DNA from: Massilia sp. IC2-278 | Lineage (GTDB): Bacteria; Pseudomonadota; Gammaproteobacteria; Burkholderiales; Burkholderiaceae_D | Direction of reading: 5' to 3' | Length of the DNA stretch: 64,000 bases | Assembly (NCBI RefSeq): GCF_020708045.1 | Contig: NZ_JAJFES010000013.1 | Coordinates: 1 to 64,000 of the forward strand | Shown here: positions 17,981 to 26,318 of the stretch, piece after piece | Layout: each line of letters begins with the position of its first letter | How positions within the stretch are numbered: the first letter of the stretch is position 1 | Notes under the pieces: generated by a model | The model's input: the letters and a program-made list of their open reading frames with translations, nothing else | The model's database searches: none | What the model was told of the DNA's origin: nothing | Program-made: the position numbers and the translations under genes

Positions 17981-18829
17981 TTATCCCTTGAGCCCGCTCG
18001 CGGCGAGGAAGCCCTGGGTTACCCGGCGCTGGAACACCACGTAGGCAAGCGCGACCGGCAAGGCGCCCAGCAGCGCCGCCGCCATCAATTGCGCGTAACG
18101 CACGCCAAAGGCGTCGTAGGTCTGGGTCAGGCCGAGCGGGATCGTCATCATGTCGTTCGAAGTGACGATGATGAAGGGCCAGAGGAAGTTGTTCCAGGCG
18201 CCGATGAAGGTGACGATCGCCATCGCCCAGACGATGTTCCCCGAGATCGGCAGATACACGCTCCACAGCACGCGCAAGGGGTTCGCGCCGTCCATCACGG
18301 CCGCCTCGCGGAAGTCGGCGGGAATCGCATCGAAGAACTGCTTGAACACATAGATGACGACCGGCGACACCACCTGCGGCAGCACCAGCCCGGCGTAGCT
18401 GTTGATCATGCCCAGCTGATGCATGGTGCGGAACAGCGGCACCAGCAGCGCCTCGAACGGCAGCAGGAAGGCGAGCATGGCGGCGCCGAACAGCAGCGCG
18501 CGGCCGCGGAAGCGCAGCTGCGAAAAGGCGTAGGCGGCCATCAGGCTGATTGCCATCGTCACCACCGTCACCAAAAAGGCGACCAGCGCGCTGTTGAACA
18601 GCCAGCGCGGCACGTTGCCGGCGCTGAGGGTCTTGGCAAACGCGTCCAGGGTCCAGGTCTGCGGCAGCCAGTGGAACACGGCGGACACGGTTTCGTGCTC
18701 GGGCCGCAGCGCCGTCGACAGGGCCCACAGCAGCGGGAACAGCCAGAGCGCCATCAGCACCACGCTGGCCAGCACGGCGGCGACAGTCCAGCCGACCTGG
18801 GAGCGCATGATATGGAAGCGCACGCTCAT
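17981..18829 (-). CDS. Sugar ABC transporter permease (MalG-like)
   Basis: 282 aa inner-membrane permease with six predicted membrane segments. The EAA loop that contacts the ATPase is DFREAAVMDGANPLRVLWSVYLP. The N-terminal tail and length fit the MalG/UgpE class. The ATG at 18829 overlaps the stop of the preceding permease (ATGA) and has GGAGGG ahead of it; the frame stays open further upstream but that sequence is shadow of the neighbour. It forms the pore together with the 18826-19731 product. Confidence 0.94.
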   Translation of the reverse strand: MSVRFHIMRSQVGWTVAAVLASVVLMALWLFPLLWALSTALRPEHETVSAVFHWLPQTWTLDAFAKTLSAGNVPRWLFNSALVAFLVTVVTMAISLMAAYAFSQLRFRGRALLFGAAMLAFLLPFEALLVPLFRTMHQLGMINSYAGLVLPQVVSPVVIYVFKQFFDAIPADFREAAVMDGANPLRVLWSVYLPISGNIVWAMAIVTFIGAWNNFLWPFIIVTSNDMMTIPLGLTQTYDAFGVRYAQLMAAALLGALPVALAYVVFQRRVTQGFLAASGLKG

Positions 18830-19731
18830 GCCGCCCTCCTTGCCACCATGCGCGCCAGCAGCGACAGCGCGATGACCACGAACATGAAGGCCATGGCCAC
18901 GGCCGCGGCGTAGCCGGCGTCGCTCTGGGTGAATGCGGTTTCGTACATATAGTGCAGGGTGACACGGCTGGTGTTGTAGGGTCCGCCGCTGGTGAGGATA
19001 TAGGTTTGCCCGAACACCTTGAGCGAGGCGATCAGCTGGATCAGCAGCGCCGTGCCGACCACCGGTTTCAGGGACGGCCAGGTGATGGCGCGAAACAGCG
19101 TGAAGCCGCTGGCGCCGTCCAGGGCCGCGGCCTCGTACAGCTCGCCCGGGATGTTGCGCAGGCCGGCCAGCAGCATCAGCATGTTGAAGCCGACCGTCCA
19201 CCAGATGGTGCCGATCGCCACCGCCGGCAGCGCCCAGTGCACGTCAGAGAGCCAGGCATTCTGGCCGCCGACGATGTGGTTGATCACGCCCGACGAAGGC
19301 TGCAGCATCCAGTCGGCGATCAGGGTCATCACCGAGATCGGCAGCACGTAGGGCAGGAAGAAGGCGCCCTGCAGCCAGGACTGGATGCGGACAAAGCGGT
19401 TCACCAGCAGCGCCATCACCAGGCCCAGCGCCGTGAGCGGGATCACGGTCAACAGGGCGAAGTAGAAGGTGTTGCCGAGCGAGGACCAGAACGAGGGATC
19501 CTGCACCAGGGTCGCGTAGTTGGCCAGGCCGACGAAAGCGCTGGTGCGCGTCAGGCTGCTCTCGGTCAGGCTCATGTAGAAGGTATGCAGCGCCGGCAGC
19601 AGGAAGAACAGCAAAAAGGCGGCGGCGAACGGCGCCAGCAGCAGCGCGGCGGGCATGCTTTCCCTGCGGCCCTCGGCGTGTTTCCTGGTGCGCGCCCCGG
19701 TGGCGGCGGGTGTCAAGGTCGTGGTTTCCAT
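18826..19731 (-). CDS. Sugar ABC transporter permease (MalF/UgpA-like)
   Basis: 301 aa with six membrane segments. The EAA motif is NIPGELYEAAALDGASGFTLFRAITWP, which docks on the ATPase. The N-terminus is a short Thr/Ala/Arg-rich cytoplasmic tail before the first membrane helix (AALLLAPFAAAFLLFFLLPA). I use the ATG at 19731; a TTG at 19740 directly after the upstream stop codon is an alternative with no better binding site. Partner of the MalG-like permease with which it overlaps by four bases. Confidence 0.93.
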   Translation of the reverse strand: METTTLTPAATGARTRKHAEGRRESMPAALLLAPFAAAFLLFFLLPALHTFYMSLTESSLTRTSAFVGLANYATLVQDPSFWSSLGNTFYFALLTVIPLTALGLVMALLVNRFVRIQSWLQGAFFLPYVLPISVMTLIADWMLQPSSGVINHIVGGQNAWLSDVHWALPAVAIGTIWWTVGFNMLMLLAGLRNIPGELYEAAALDGASGFTLFRAITWPSLKPVVGTALLIQLIASLKVFGQTYILTSGGPYNTSRVTLHYMYETAFTQSDAGYAAAVAMAFMFVVIALSLLARMVARRAA

Positions 19732-19740
19732 GGGTGGCAA

Positions 19741-21051
19741 TCAGTAGCGCGGCGGGCGTTTACGCAGCAGGCGCGAAGCCTCTTTTTCGAACATGTCCAG
19801 CGCTTCAGCCGGGGTTAGCTGGCCGGACAGCGCGCCCGGCATGAACTTCGAGGCCATGGCCTCGACCGGCCCGGCCGCACCCATGTACCAGCCGTCGGGG
19901 TCGTAGACCACGTTCTGCGCGGCCTCGGCATACAGGGCGTTCGGCATCAACGCCCTGGCCGCGGGCGATTCGGCCACCGGGCGGTAGGCCGGCACGTGGC
20001 CGCCCTCGGCCCAGCCCATCGAGTGGCGGCTGACGTAGGCCATGAAGGCGAGCACGCCCTGCAGCTTGGCCGGGTCCATGGGTTTGCCCTCGTTCGAGGG
20101 AATGGCAAATGCATGCGAGTCGGTCCAGACACTGGCGTCCTGGTACAGGCGCGGCAGCGGCACGATGCCGTACTCGAAGCCGAGCGTGCGCTGGCGCGTG
20201 GCGCGCACCAGTTCCGGCACTTCCCACACGCCGTTGAGCATGAAGCCGGCGCCGCCGCCCATGAACTGGCTGGTCGAGGCCGGGTAATCGAGGCCGGCCG
20301 GGCCATAGCCGCGCGTGAACCAGGCGCTGACCTTGGCCAGTTCCTCGACGCCGGCGCGGCCGTAGGCAAAGCGTCCGTTCTCGATCAGCGTGGCCTTGCG
20401 CTGGTTCAGCAGCGACAGCCACAGGCGCCAGATGGCGTACGAACCCTGGCTCGCTTCCATCGCCAGGCCGGCCTTGCCGCTGCGCTCGCGCACGCCGGCA
20501 AAGGCGGCCGTCAGGGCCTCGTAGCCGACGATGGGTTTGAGCACACCGGCGCCGTCGAGCAGCCCCGCCTTGCCGGCCAGGGTCTTGTTGTAGTACATGA
20601 CCATGGGGTGCATGTCGAGCGGGATGGCGTAGTTGCGGCCTTCGTAGCGCGACTTTTCCCACTGGCGCGGGAAGTAGTCGCTGCCGCGCAGCCCGGCCGC
20701 GGCCAACTCGGCATCACTGATCGCGCGCAGCACGCCGCCGCCGGCCAGGTTGGGCAGGCGCGACAGGTGGACGGTGGCGATGTCGGGGCCGGCGCCGACC
20801 ACCGACGAGGTGATCAGCTTGGTGTAGAAAGGCTCGCCCCACTTCAGGGTGGTGCTGGCCACGCGCACGGCGCGCTGGCTGGCGTTGAAGTCCTCGACCA
20901 TGGCGCGCATGCGGGCGCCGTCGCCGCCGCTGAGCAGGGTCCACATCCGTATGTCGATAGGTCGCTGCGTGGGCCGCTGCGCCCGCGCCACCAAGGGGGC
21001 ACCCATGCCCAGCAGCAGGGAAGCCGCGATAAAACGTCTGCGTTGCGCCAC
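19741..21051 (-). CDS. Sugar ABC transporter solute-binding protein
   Basis: 436 aa periplasmic binding protein of the SBP_bac_1 family, which captures sugar for the two permeases. A GTG at 21051 preceded by GGAGACATC gives the leader MAQRRRFIAASLLLGMG, with a cleavage site near ARA/Q; the RRRF pattern could be read as Tat-like but a Sec leader is as likely. An ATG 20 codons upstream has a weak binding site and adds a Lys-rich tail. Family features include DIRMWTLLSGGDGARMRAMV at the start, NYAIPLDMHPMVMYYNKTL and GGGAGFMLNGVWEVPEL. It lies between the GH43 lipoprotein and permease genes. The ligand is probably arabinose oligomers or another pectin-derived sugar, by context. Confidence 0.9.
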   Translation of the reverse strand: MAQRRRFIAASLLLGMGAPLVARAQRPTQRPIDIRMWTLLSGGDGARMRAMVEDFNASQRAVRVASTTLKWGEPFYTKLITSSVVGAGPDIATVHLSRLPNLAGGGVLRAISDAELAAAGLRGSDYFPRQWEKSRYEGRNYAIPLDMHPMVMYYNKTLAGKAGLLDGAGVLKPIVGYEALTAAFAGVRERSGKAGLAMEASQGSYAIWRLWLSLLNQRKATLIENGRFAYGRAGVEELAKVSAWFTRGYGPAGLDYPASTSQFMGGGAGFMLNGVWEVPELVRATRQRTLGFEYGIVPLPRLYQDASVWTDSHAFAIPSNEGKPMDPAKLQGVLAFMAYVSRHSMGWAEGGHVPAYRPVAESPAARALMPNALYAEAAQNVVYDPDGWYMGAAGPVEAMASKFMPGALSGQLTPAEALDMFEKEASRLLRKRPPRY

Positions 21052-21116
21052 GATGTCTCCGTTTTTCTCCGCTTTTTTCTTGCGCCCGGCCTGTGCCGGC
21101 CGGTGCGCCATGTCTG

Positions 21117-22085
21117 TTACCTGATCAGGGTCGTGCCCTTCACCACCGGTTTGCCGTCCACCCAGTCGAGTTTGTCGATGTAGAGGAAGCGCCGTTCGGC
21201 GCGGGTGCCGTCAGGCTTCAGTTCCCACGCATGATAGGCGATGAAGTCCTGTTCGCCCACACGGAACACCACCTGGTGGCCCGGGCCGTACAGGTTGCGC
21301 TCGGCGCGGCTCTTCAGGAAAGGCGAGTCGTCGGCTGGCTGGCAGGGGCCGACCGGGCCGGCGCAGGTGGCGTAACCCACCGCGTAGGTGCCGTTGCCGA
21401 AGTCGTTGGCCGAGTAGAACAGGGTGTACTTGCCGCCGCGCTGCACCATGGTCGGCGCCTCGATCACCTTGCCTTCCCAGCTGCGGCCGTTCGTCAGCAA
21501 CCGGGTCGGCTGGCCGGTCACGGCCAGGCCGTCGGGCCGCAATTCCTGTACGAAGATGTGGGTCGGCTGGTTGCAGCAGTTGCCGTCGCTCTTGAAGTAC
21601 AGGTAAAGACGGCCGCCTTCGAGGAAGGGGCTGGCGTCGATGGTGCCGCCCAGTTCGGCCTGGCAAATCAGCGGCTTGCTGGCCTTGTCGACGAAGGGGC
21701 CGGCGGGCGACGCCGACTCGGCCGCGCCCACGCACTGGCGGTCCGAGGCCAGGTCGTGCGCCGTGTAGTACAGCACGTAGCGCTCGCCCAGCTTGATGAC
21801 TTCCGGCGCCCAGACGTGCGGCACTTCCTTGCGTACCCAGCTGGCCAGTGCGGGCATCGCGTCCGGCAGTGCGCGCCAGGATTGCAGGTCGCTCGAATGC
21901 AGGGTCGGCAGGTTCTTGCCGTCGCCGTTGGTGGCGTAGGCATAGTAGCCGCCGGCGTCGGGCAGCACGAAGGGGTCGGGGAAGTTGCCGATCGAGCTCG
22001 TGACCGGCGAGGTCGGCGCCGGCGCCGCTGCGCAGCCACCCAGCACTGCAAGAGACAGGGCAAGCGGCAGTCCCGCCCAGCGCAT
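21117..22085 (-). CDS. GH43 family glycosidase, lipoprotein
   Basis: 322 aa. The ATG at 22085 gives a lipoprotein signal (MRWAGLPLALSLAVLGGC with lipobox LGGC), so the enzyme is tethered to a membrane facing the periplasm. GH43 hallmarks: Asp37 in NFPDPFVL as probable base, WAPEV, GTIDASPF with the modulator Asp, and VIEAPTMV with the acid Glu. The propeller appears complete and the protein ends soon after. The start overlaps the stop of a 15-codon upstream reading frame (TGATG) that has the better ribosome binding site, so translation may be coupled. First enzyme gene of the sugar ABC transporter operon. It probably releases arabinose or xylose for that transporter; the sugar is inferred. 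Confidence 0.86.
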   Translation of the reverse strand: MRWAGLPLALSLAVLGGCAAAPAPTSPVTSSIGNFPDPFVLPDAGGYYAYATNGDGKNLPTLHSSDLQSWRALPDAMPALASWVRKEVPHVWAPEVIKLGERYVLYYTAHDLASDRQCVGAAESASPAGPFVDKASKPLICQAELGGTIDASPFLEGGRLYLYFKSDGNCCNQPTHIFVQELRPDGLAVTGQPTRLLTNGRSWEGKVIEAPTMVQRGGKYTLFYSANDFGNGTYAVGYATCAGPVGPCQPADDSPFLKSRAERNLYGPGHQVVFRVGEQDFIAYHAWELKPDGTRAERRFLYIDKLDWVDGKPVVKGTTLIR

Positions 22086-22132
22086 CACGCCCCGCCTCCG
22101 CGCAGGTTCGCCGTCCGCAAAAAGTCCGTCAT
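22085..22132 (-). CDS. Short leader reading frame, possible coupled leader peptide
   Basis: Starting at an ATG at 22132, preceded by the strong site GGAGGGG, 15 codons encode MTDFLRTANLRGGGA and end in a TGA that overlaps the ATG of the GH43 lipoprotein gene. The downstream gene itself has only a weak binding site. It may be a translational-coupling leader or a remnant; no homology can be judged at this length. Confidence 0.4.
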   Translation of the reverse strand: MTDFLRTANLRGGGA

Positions 22133-22189
22133 CGTCCCCTCCTCGTCTTGTCATTGCTGAGATCATACGGCGCGCAACCCGTGCTCTCC

Positions 22190-22212
22190 ATAACGAAACA
22201 CGCGCGATGTAT
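22190..22212 (-). promoter_or_regulatory. Shared 23-bp motif, probable LysR regulator site
   Basis: Second copy of ATAACGAAACACGC-N2-GA-N2-TAT, 58 bp upstream of the leader frame of the GH43/ABC operon and immediately after the LysR gene. It is in the same orientation relative to the regulated gene as the copy at 16754. Confidence 0.6.
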
Positions 22213-22241
22213 GCCAAATCCGTATTCGTCAGGTATGTACG

Positions 22242-23192
22242 TCAGGTATGCACGGGCGGCGTCAGCCCGGCCGCTTCGCGCAGGGCCGCCAGCATTGCCT
22301 CGGCCGAGGGCGGCAAGTGATGGCGCTTGCGGGTGACGATGCCGTAGACGCCGGCGCGCAGGTCGACATCGAGCGGCAGCACGGCCAGCGTGCCGGCGTC
22401 CAGCGCGGACTGTACCAGTTCGAGCGGCAGCGCGACCACACGGTCGCTGTCGGCCAGCAGGCGCATTACCAACGGCAGCGAAATGGTTTCGACCACATCG
22501 GCGGGCTGCGGCAAGCCCCTGGCGATGAACAGCGCCATCAATTGGTCGCGCAGGCGCCCGGCCAACGGCAGGATCCAGGGCGCCTGCGCCAGGTCTTCGA
22601 AGCCGAGGTCGCTGCGGTTCAACCAGGGGTGGCCGGCGCGCACGATCAGGCTGTGCGGCTCGTCGGCCAGCGGTTCGAATTCGAGTTCGGCGGCGGCGCC
22701 GGGGTCGAGGATGCGGCCGATTACGATGTCGAGTTCGCCGGCGCGCAATCCCTCGATCATGGCCTGGCTGGTGTCGCTCGCCACCGCCACCTGCACGCGC
22801 GGATTGCGTTCCTTCAGCAGCCGGATCGCCTGCGGCAGCAGGGTCGCCGCCGCCGCGCGCACGCTGCCGATGGCCACGCGGCCGCCGAAGCCGGCCTGGC
22901 CCTGCATGATTTCCTGGTGCGCCGCGTCCATCTCGGCCAGGGCCGCGCCGGCGCGCCGGATCAGCACCTGGCCGTACCAGGTCGGCACCACGCCGCGCGG
23001 CAGGCGCTCGAACAGCGGCACGCCGAGCGCGTGTTCCAGCTCGCCGATGAGTTTCGAGGCCCCGGGCTGGGTCAGCCCGGCCGCTTCGGCCGCGTGCAGG
23101 ATCGAGGCGTGGCGGCCCAGTTCGACCAGCAGCACCAGGTGGCGCGTCTTGAGGTGAAAGCGGATGAACCTTGTGGACGATGAATCGCGCAT
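22242..23192 (-). CDS. LysR-family transcriptional regulator, GbpR-like
   Basis: 316 aa. The N-terminal helix-turn-helix reads RHLVLLVELGRHASILHAAEAAGLTQPGASKLIGELE (residues about 17-54), followed by a typical LysR effector-binding domain. The segment LFERLPRGVVPTWYGQVLIRR resembles GbpR, the LysR regulator of Agrobacterium and Azospirillum that responds to arabinose/galactose-type sugars and controls sugar uptake. The ATG at 23192 fits the usual LysR N-terminus. It sits upstream of the GH43/ABC operon on the same strand, with the shared 23-bp motif in the gap. A role as sugar-responsive regulator of both right-arm units is inference from position and motif. Confidence 0.88.
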   Translation of the reverse strand: MRDSSSTRFIRFHLKTRHLVLLVELGRHASILHAAEAAGLTQPGASKLIGELEHALGVPLFERLPRGVVPTWYGQVLIRRAGAALAEMDAAHQEIMQGQAGFGGRVAIGSVRAAAATLLPQAIRLLKERNPRVQVAVASDTSQAMIEGLRAGELDIVIGRILDPGAAAELEFEPLADEPHSLIVRAGHPWLNRSDLGFEDLAQAPWILPLAGRLRDQLMALFIARGLPQPADVVETISLPLVMRLLADSDRVVALPLELVQSALDAGTLAVLPLDVDLRAGVYGIVTRKRHHLPPSAEAMLAALREAAGLTPPVHT

Positions 23193-23274
23193 GCCGCTTT
23201 GTGAAATTTTTGTTAAGAAATCTTACGGCATGCGCGGGCCGGGCGTCAATGTCGTTCCGGCAAAATGTTGTTTA

Positions 23275-24612
23275 TCAGGAAATGAGAGCCTTGGCCTTTG
23301 CCTGTTTAACCCAGTCCGGATACTCGTCCATCAGCAGGTCGTACAGGGCTGCGTCCGCATGCTCGTCGGGGCGTTCGACCGAAAAGAAACCGGCATTGTC
23401 GATCAGGCGACCGTCGAGTTCGTCCAGCTTTTCCAGGAAGGGGAAGTCGGAATCGGCGAAGTTAATCAAGCGCTTGCTCTTCGATTTCTTGCCCTTGCCG
23501 ATGCCCATGAACTGCCAGAAGATCGGCTCGCGGCTCGACCAGCGCAGCTGGCGCTCGGTGAGCGGCTTGTCCGAGGTGCTGCCGTCGGTGACGAACATCA
23601 CGTACACCGGCAGCGCGGCCTGGCATGGCGTCTTGCGCTCGCCGCCGCGGGCATCGGGGAAGTAGTGGCGGCGCACGGCTTCCATCGCCGCGCCATAGCG
23701 GGTGTCGCCTTCCAGCGGGTGGCGCTCGATGATCTCGCGCACGTAGTTGGAGAAATTCCCCAGGCCCATGGGTACGCCGCGGTGCACGTTGCGGCCGAAC
23801 AGGAAGACGTCGATCTCGCCGTCGTCGTCGAAACGGCAACCCAGCGCCAGGATGCGCTCGGCAAAGCGCTGCACCAGCCCTTTTTTATACAGCGTGCCCA
23901 TCGAACCCGAGATGTCCAGCACCAGGCAGACGCGGGCGCGGTGCTCGGCCAGGCCGACCTTCGCCAGCGACACCCCGGCCGACTTGACCAGGCTGACCAG
24001 CTGGGGCGCGGCCTGCTCGACGCGCTTTTCCAGGTTGATCGCGGCCGGCTTGGGCGGCGGCGCAGGTGGAGACACAGGTGGTGGCGCAGGCGTATCGGCG
24101 ACGTCGGCCCCGAAGTGCTTGACCAGCGCCGCCAGCCCGCCATTGAAACCCTGGCCGACCGCCATGAAGCGCCAGCCGCCGTCCTTGCGATAGAATTCGC
24201 CCAGCATCACGGCCTGCTCGGCGGCGAAATCGCGCCCGGCGAAATCGAAGCGGGCGAACTCGCCCTGCGCGCTCACCAGGCGTAGGGCGCCGGACTGCAG
24301 TTGCGCCATGGTGCCGCCGCCGTCGATGCTGGCGGTGATGGTCACGCGCTCGACGGAGGCCGGCAGGCGGCCAAGCTGGAACAGGAAGCCGTCGCGGTCG
24401 GCGCCGACCGCTCCCACGCGCACGCCGCCGCACGGGCTTTGCGGCTGGTTGAAGAACGTCATGTAGCGTTCCTCGACCAGCTTGCCGCCGGCATCGAGGG
24501 CGAAGCAGGCGAAATCGAGCGCCAGGCCCTGGGCGGACAAGCCGGCCTGGATGGCGCCATCCGGCGCATGCGCTGCCAGCGCCAGGCGCTCGCCGCGGGA
24601 CAGTTGTTTCAT
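23275..24612 (-). CDS. TerD-vWA fusion protein (TerF-like)
   Basis: 445 aa, cytoplasmic. Residues about 10-170 are a TerD-like beta-sandwich, recognisable from the C-terminal FYRKDGGWRFMAVGQGFNGGLAALVKHFG, but the calcium-binding acidic loop seen in true TerD proteins is degenerate (GADRDGF). Residues 174-190 form a Pro-rich linker, then a von Willebrand A domain starts near 222 with a metal-dependent adhesion motif at Asp233 (LDISGSM) and FVTDGS later. This order matches TerF of tellurite-resistance clusters. It is downstream of terD on the minus strand (50-base gap), divergent from the TerY operon. It probably takes part in a Ca2+-responsive stress complex; the exact role is unknown for the family. 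Confidence 0.85.
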   Translation of the reverse strand: MKQLSRGERLALAAHAPDGAIQAGLSAQGLALDFACFALDAGGKLVEERYMTFFNQPQSPCGGVRVGAVGADRDGFLFQLGRLPASVERVTITASIDGGGTMAQLQSGALRLVSAQGEFARFDFAGRDFAAEQAVMLGEFYRKDGGWRFMAVGQGFNGGLAALVKHFGADVADTPAPPPVSPPAPPPKPAAINLEKRVEQAAPQLVSLVKSAGVSLAKVGLAEHRARVCLVLDISGSMGTLYKKGLVQRFAERILALGCRFDDDGEIDVFLFGRNVHRGVPMGLGNFSNYVREIIERHPLEGDTRYGAAMEAVRRHYFPDARGGERKTPCQAALPVYVMFVTDGSTSDKPLTERQLRWSSREPIFWQFMGIGKGKKSKSKRLINFADSDFPFLEKLDELDGRLIDNAGFFSVERPDEHADAALYDLLMDEYPDWVKQAKAKALIS

Positions 24613-24662
24613 GTTTTACCTCGTGTCTGCTTGCTCGTATGTCAGTCCGCCGGCCCGGCCGC

Positions 24663-25241
24663 TCAGGCGATGTCGACGCCGTGCTCGGTGGCGAGCGCCG
24701 CCAGGCCGCCGGCATAGCCCTGGCCGACCGCGCGGAACTTCCATTCGCCGTTGTGGCGGTAGATCTCGGCGAAGATCATCGCGGTCTCGGTCGAATAGTC
24801 TTCCGACAGATCGAAACGCACGATCTCGGCGTTATTGTCGAGGTTCACCACGCGCACGAAGGCATCCTGCACCATGCCGAAACTCTGGCGCCGCGCCTCG
24901 GCGTCGTGGATCGTGACCGCGATCACCAGGCGCTTGATCTCGGCCGGCACGTCGGCCAGACGGATTTTCAGTGCTTCGTCGTCGCCATCGCCGGCGCCGG
25001 TCTTGTTGTCGCCGGTATGCTCGACCGCACCGCAGGTGGAGGTCAGCTGGTTATAGAAAATGAAGTCGTGGTCACCGCGCACCTTGCCGTTTTCCTGGAC
25101 CATGAACAGGCTGGCGTCGAGGTCGAAATCCGCGCCGGTGGTGGAACGCGCTTCCCAGCCCAGTCCGACCAGCACCTCGCGCAGGCTCGGGTCCGTTTTC
25201 GATAAACTGAGATTGCCGCCTTTTTGCAGACTGATTGCCAT
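24663..25241 (-). CDS. terD: TerD-family calcium-binding stress protein
   Basis: 192 aa, the standard TerD length. The protein matches the family throughout: MAISLQKGGNLSLSK at the start, DFDLDASLFM, then the calcium-binding acidic loop HTGDNKTGAGDGDDE, and TAMIFAEIYRHNGEWKFRAVGQGY near the end. TerD proteins bind Ca2+ and are linked to resistance to tellurite, phage and colicins. First gene of the minus-strand half of the ter module, directly facing the divergent control region. TerD and TerE are close relatives; the subtype symbol is a best guess. Confidence 0.9.
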   Translation of the reverse strand: MAISLQKGGNLSLSKTDPSLREVLVGLGWEARSTTGADFDLDASLFMVQENGKVRGDHDFIFYNQLTSTCGAVEHTGDNKTGAGDGDDEALKIRLADVPAEIKRLVIAVTIHDAEARRQSFGMVQDAFVRVVNLDNNAEIVRFDLSEDYSTETAMIFAEIYRHNGEWKFRAVGQGYAGGLAALATEHGVDIA

Positions 25242-25652
25242 AATCGTTTTCCGTCCTGGTTGATTCGGGCGGCGGGAATGTTTTCAACCGCCACAATTAT
25301 TTATACAGAATAAACCCGTCATCGCGGTGGATTGCAAAACCGGCCGTTATCGGGAATTGGCGCATCTCATGCCGCTTGCATAGGACTTGCCCGGCGATGC
25401 ACGCATTTGTGAATATTCACGCTTCCACACAATATTCCGACCCACAAAAAGCGTGAATATTCACATTTGGAATAGGAGCGTAATTAATCGAACCGAATAA
25501 TCGACGCTGATGACAGATCTATTTCCAAAATTCAAGGTGCTGTGTAATATACATTAATCGTTTTGGATATTGAAGATGCCCGCGCGAGCTTCGGCATTGA
25601 ATCCCGGACGCCCTGAATCATTTCCCAACCGTCTATTTGGTACGAAAGAACA
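25242..25652. promoter_or_regulatory. Divergent ter control region
   Basis: A 411-bp AT-rich gap between the divergent ter operons, holding no gene I can support. Its main feature is the pair of palindromes listed separately at 25409-25464. ATTAATCG appears twice (near 25483 and 25554), of unknown meaning. Promoters for both operons must lie here. Confidence 0.6.
25409..25464. promoter_or_regulatory. Nested palindromes, probable operator pair
   Basis: The 12-bp perfect palindrome GTGAATATTCAC occurs at 25409-25420 and 25453-25464. Four further bases make the two copies a 16-bp perfect inverted repeat (GTGAATATTCACGCTT at 25409-25424 against 25449-25464). Centre-to-centre distance is 44 bp, about four helical turns. 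This suits two dimers of one regulator binding on one DNA face, or a long hairpin. Confidence 0.65.
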
Positions 25653-26291
25653 ATGCGAAAACTTCCCGTCTACCTGTTACTCGACACCTCGGGATCGATG
25701 AACGGCGAGCCGATCGAATCGGTGCGCAACGGCATGCAGACACTGCTGTCGGCGCTGCGCCAGGATCCCCATGCGATCGAATCGGCCTGGCTGTCGGTCA
25801 TTACCTTCTCCGACACCGCGAAACAGGTCACGCCGCTGACCGAACTCGGCCAGTTCCAGATGCCGGCGATCACCGCCTCGGGCACCACCTCGATGGGCGC
25901 CGCGCTGTCGCTGCTGGCCGAGCGCGTGGGCCAGGAAGTGGCCAAGACCACCGCCGACCAGAAAGGCGACTGGAAGCCGATCGTCTTCATGATGACCGAC
26001 GGCGACCCGACCGACGACCTGGCCGCCGGCATCGCCGCCATCAAGGCGGCCAAGCTCGGCACCGTGATCGCCTGCGCCGCCGGACCGAACGCCAACGTGC
26101 GCGAGCTGCAGCGCATCACCGAATCGGTGGTGCGCCTGGACACGGCCGACAGCAACACCATCCGCGCCTTCTTCAAGTGGGTCAGCGCCTCGATCGCCAC
26201 CACCAGCCAGAAAATCGACCTCACCAAGAAGGACGCGAACGGCCTGGCCGATTTGCCGCCGCCGCCGCCCGAAGTCAACGTGGTCCTGTAA
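25653..26291 (+). CDS. terY: TerY-type von Willebrand A protein (first)
   Basis: 212 aa made of a single vWA domain. The metal-binding motif is Asp11 in DTSGSMNG, with threonine in the TTSMG segment and Asp in MMTDGDPTDD completing the site. TerY proteins act with a phosphatase and a kinase in ter systems. The C-terminus is a polyproline tail, LPPPPPEVNVVL, nearly identical to that of the second TerY at 26924. First gene of the plus-strand operon. It is probably cytoplasmic, with no signal or membrane segment. Confidence 0.88.
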   Translation: MRKLPVYLLLDTSGSMNGEPIESVRNGMQTLLSALRQDPHAIESAWLSVITFSDTAKQVTPLTELGQFQMPAITASGTTSMGAALSLLAERVGQEVAKTTADQKGDWKPIVFMMTDGDPTDDLAAGIAAIKAAKLGTVIACAAGPNANVRELQRITESVVRLDTADSNTIRAFFKWVSASIATTSQKIDLTKKDANGLADLPPPPPEVNVVL

Positions 26292-26318
26292 ACCCCTCAC
26301 CCATACTAGGAGAGCCAC

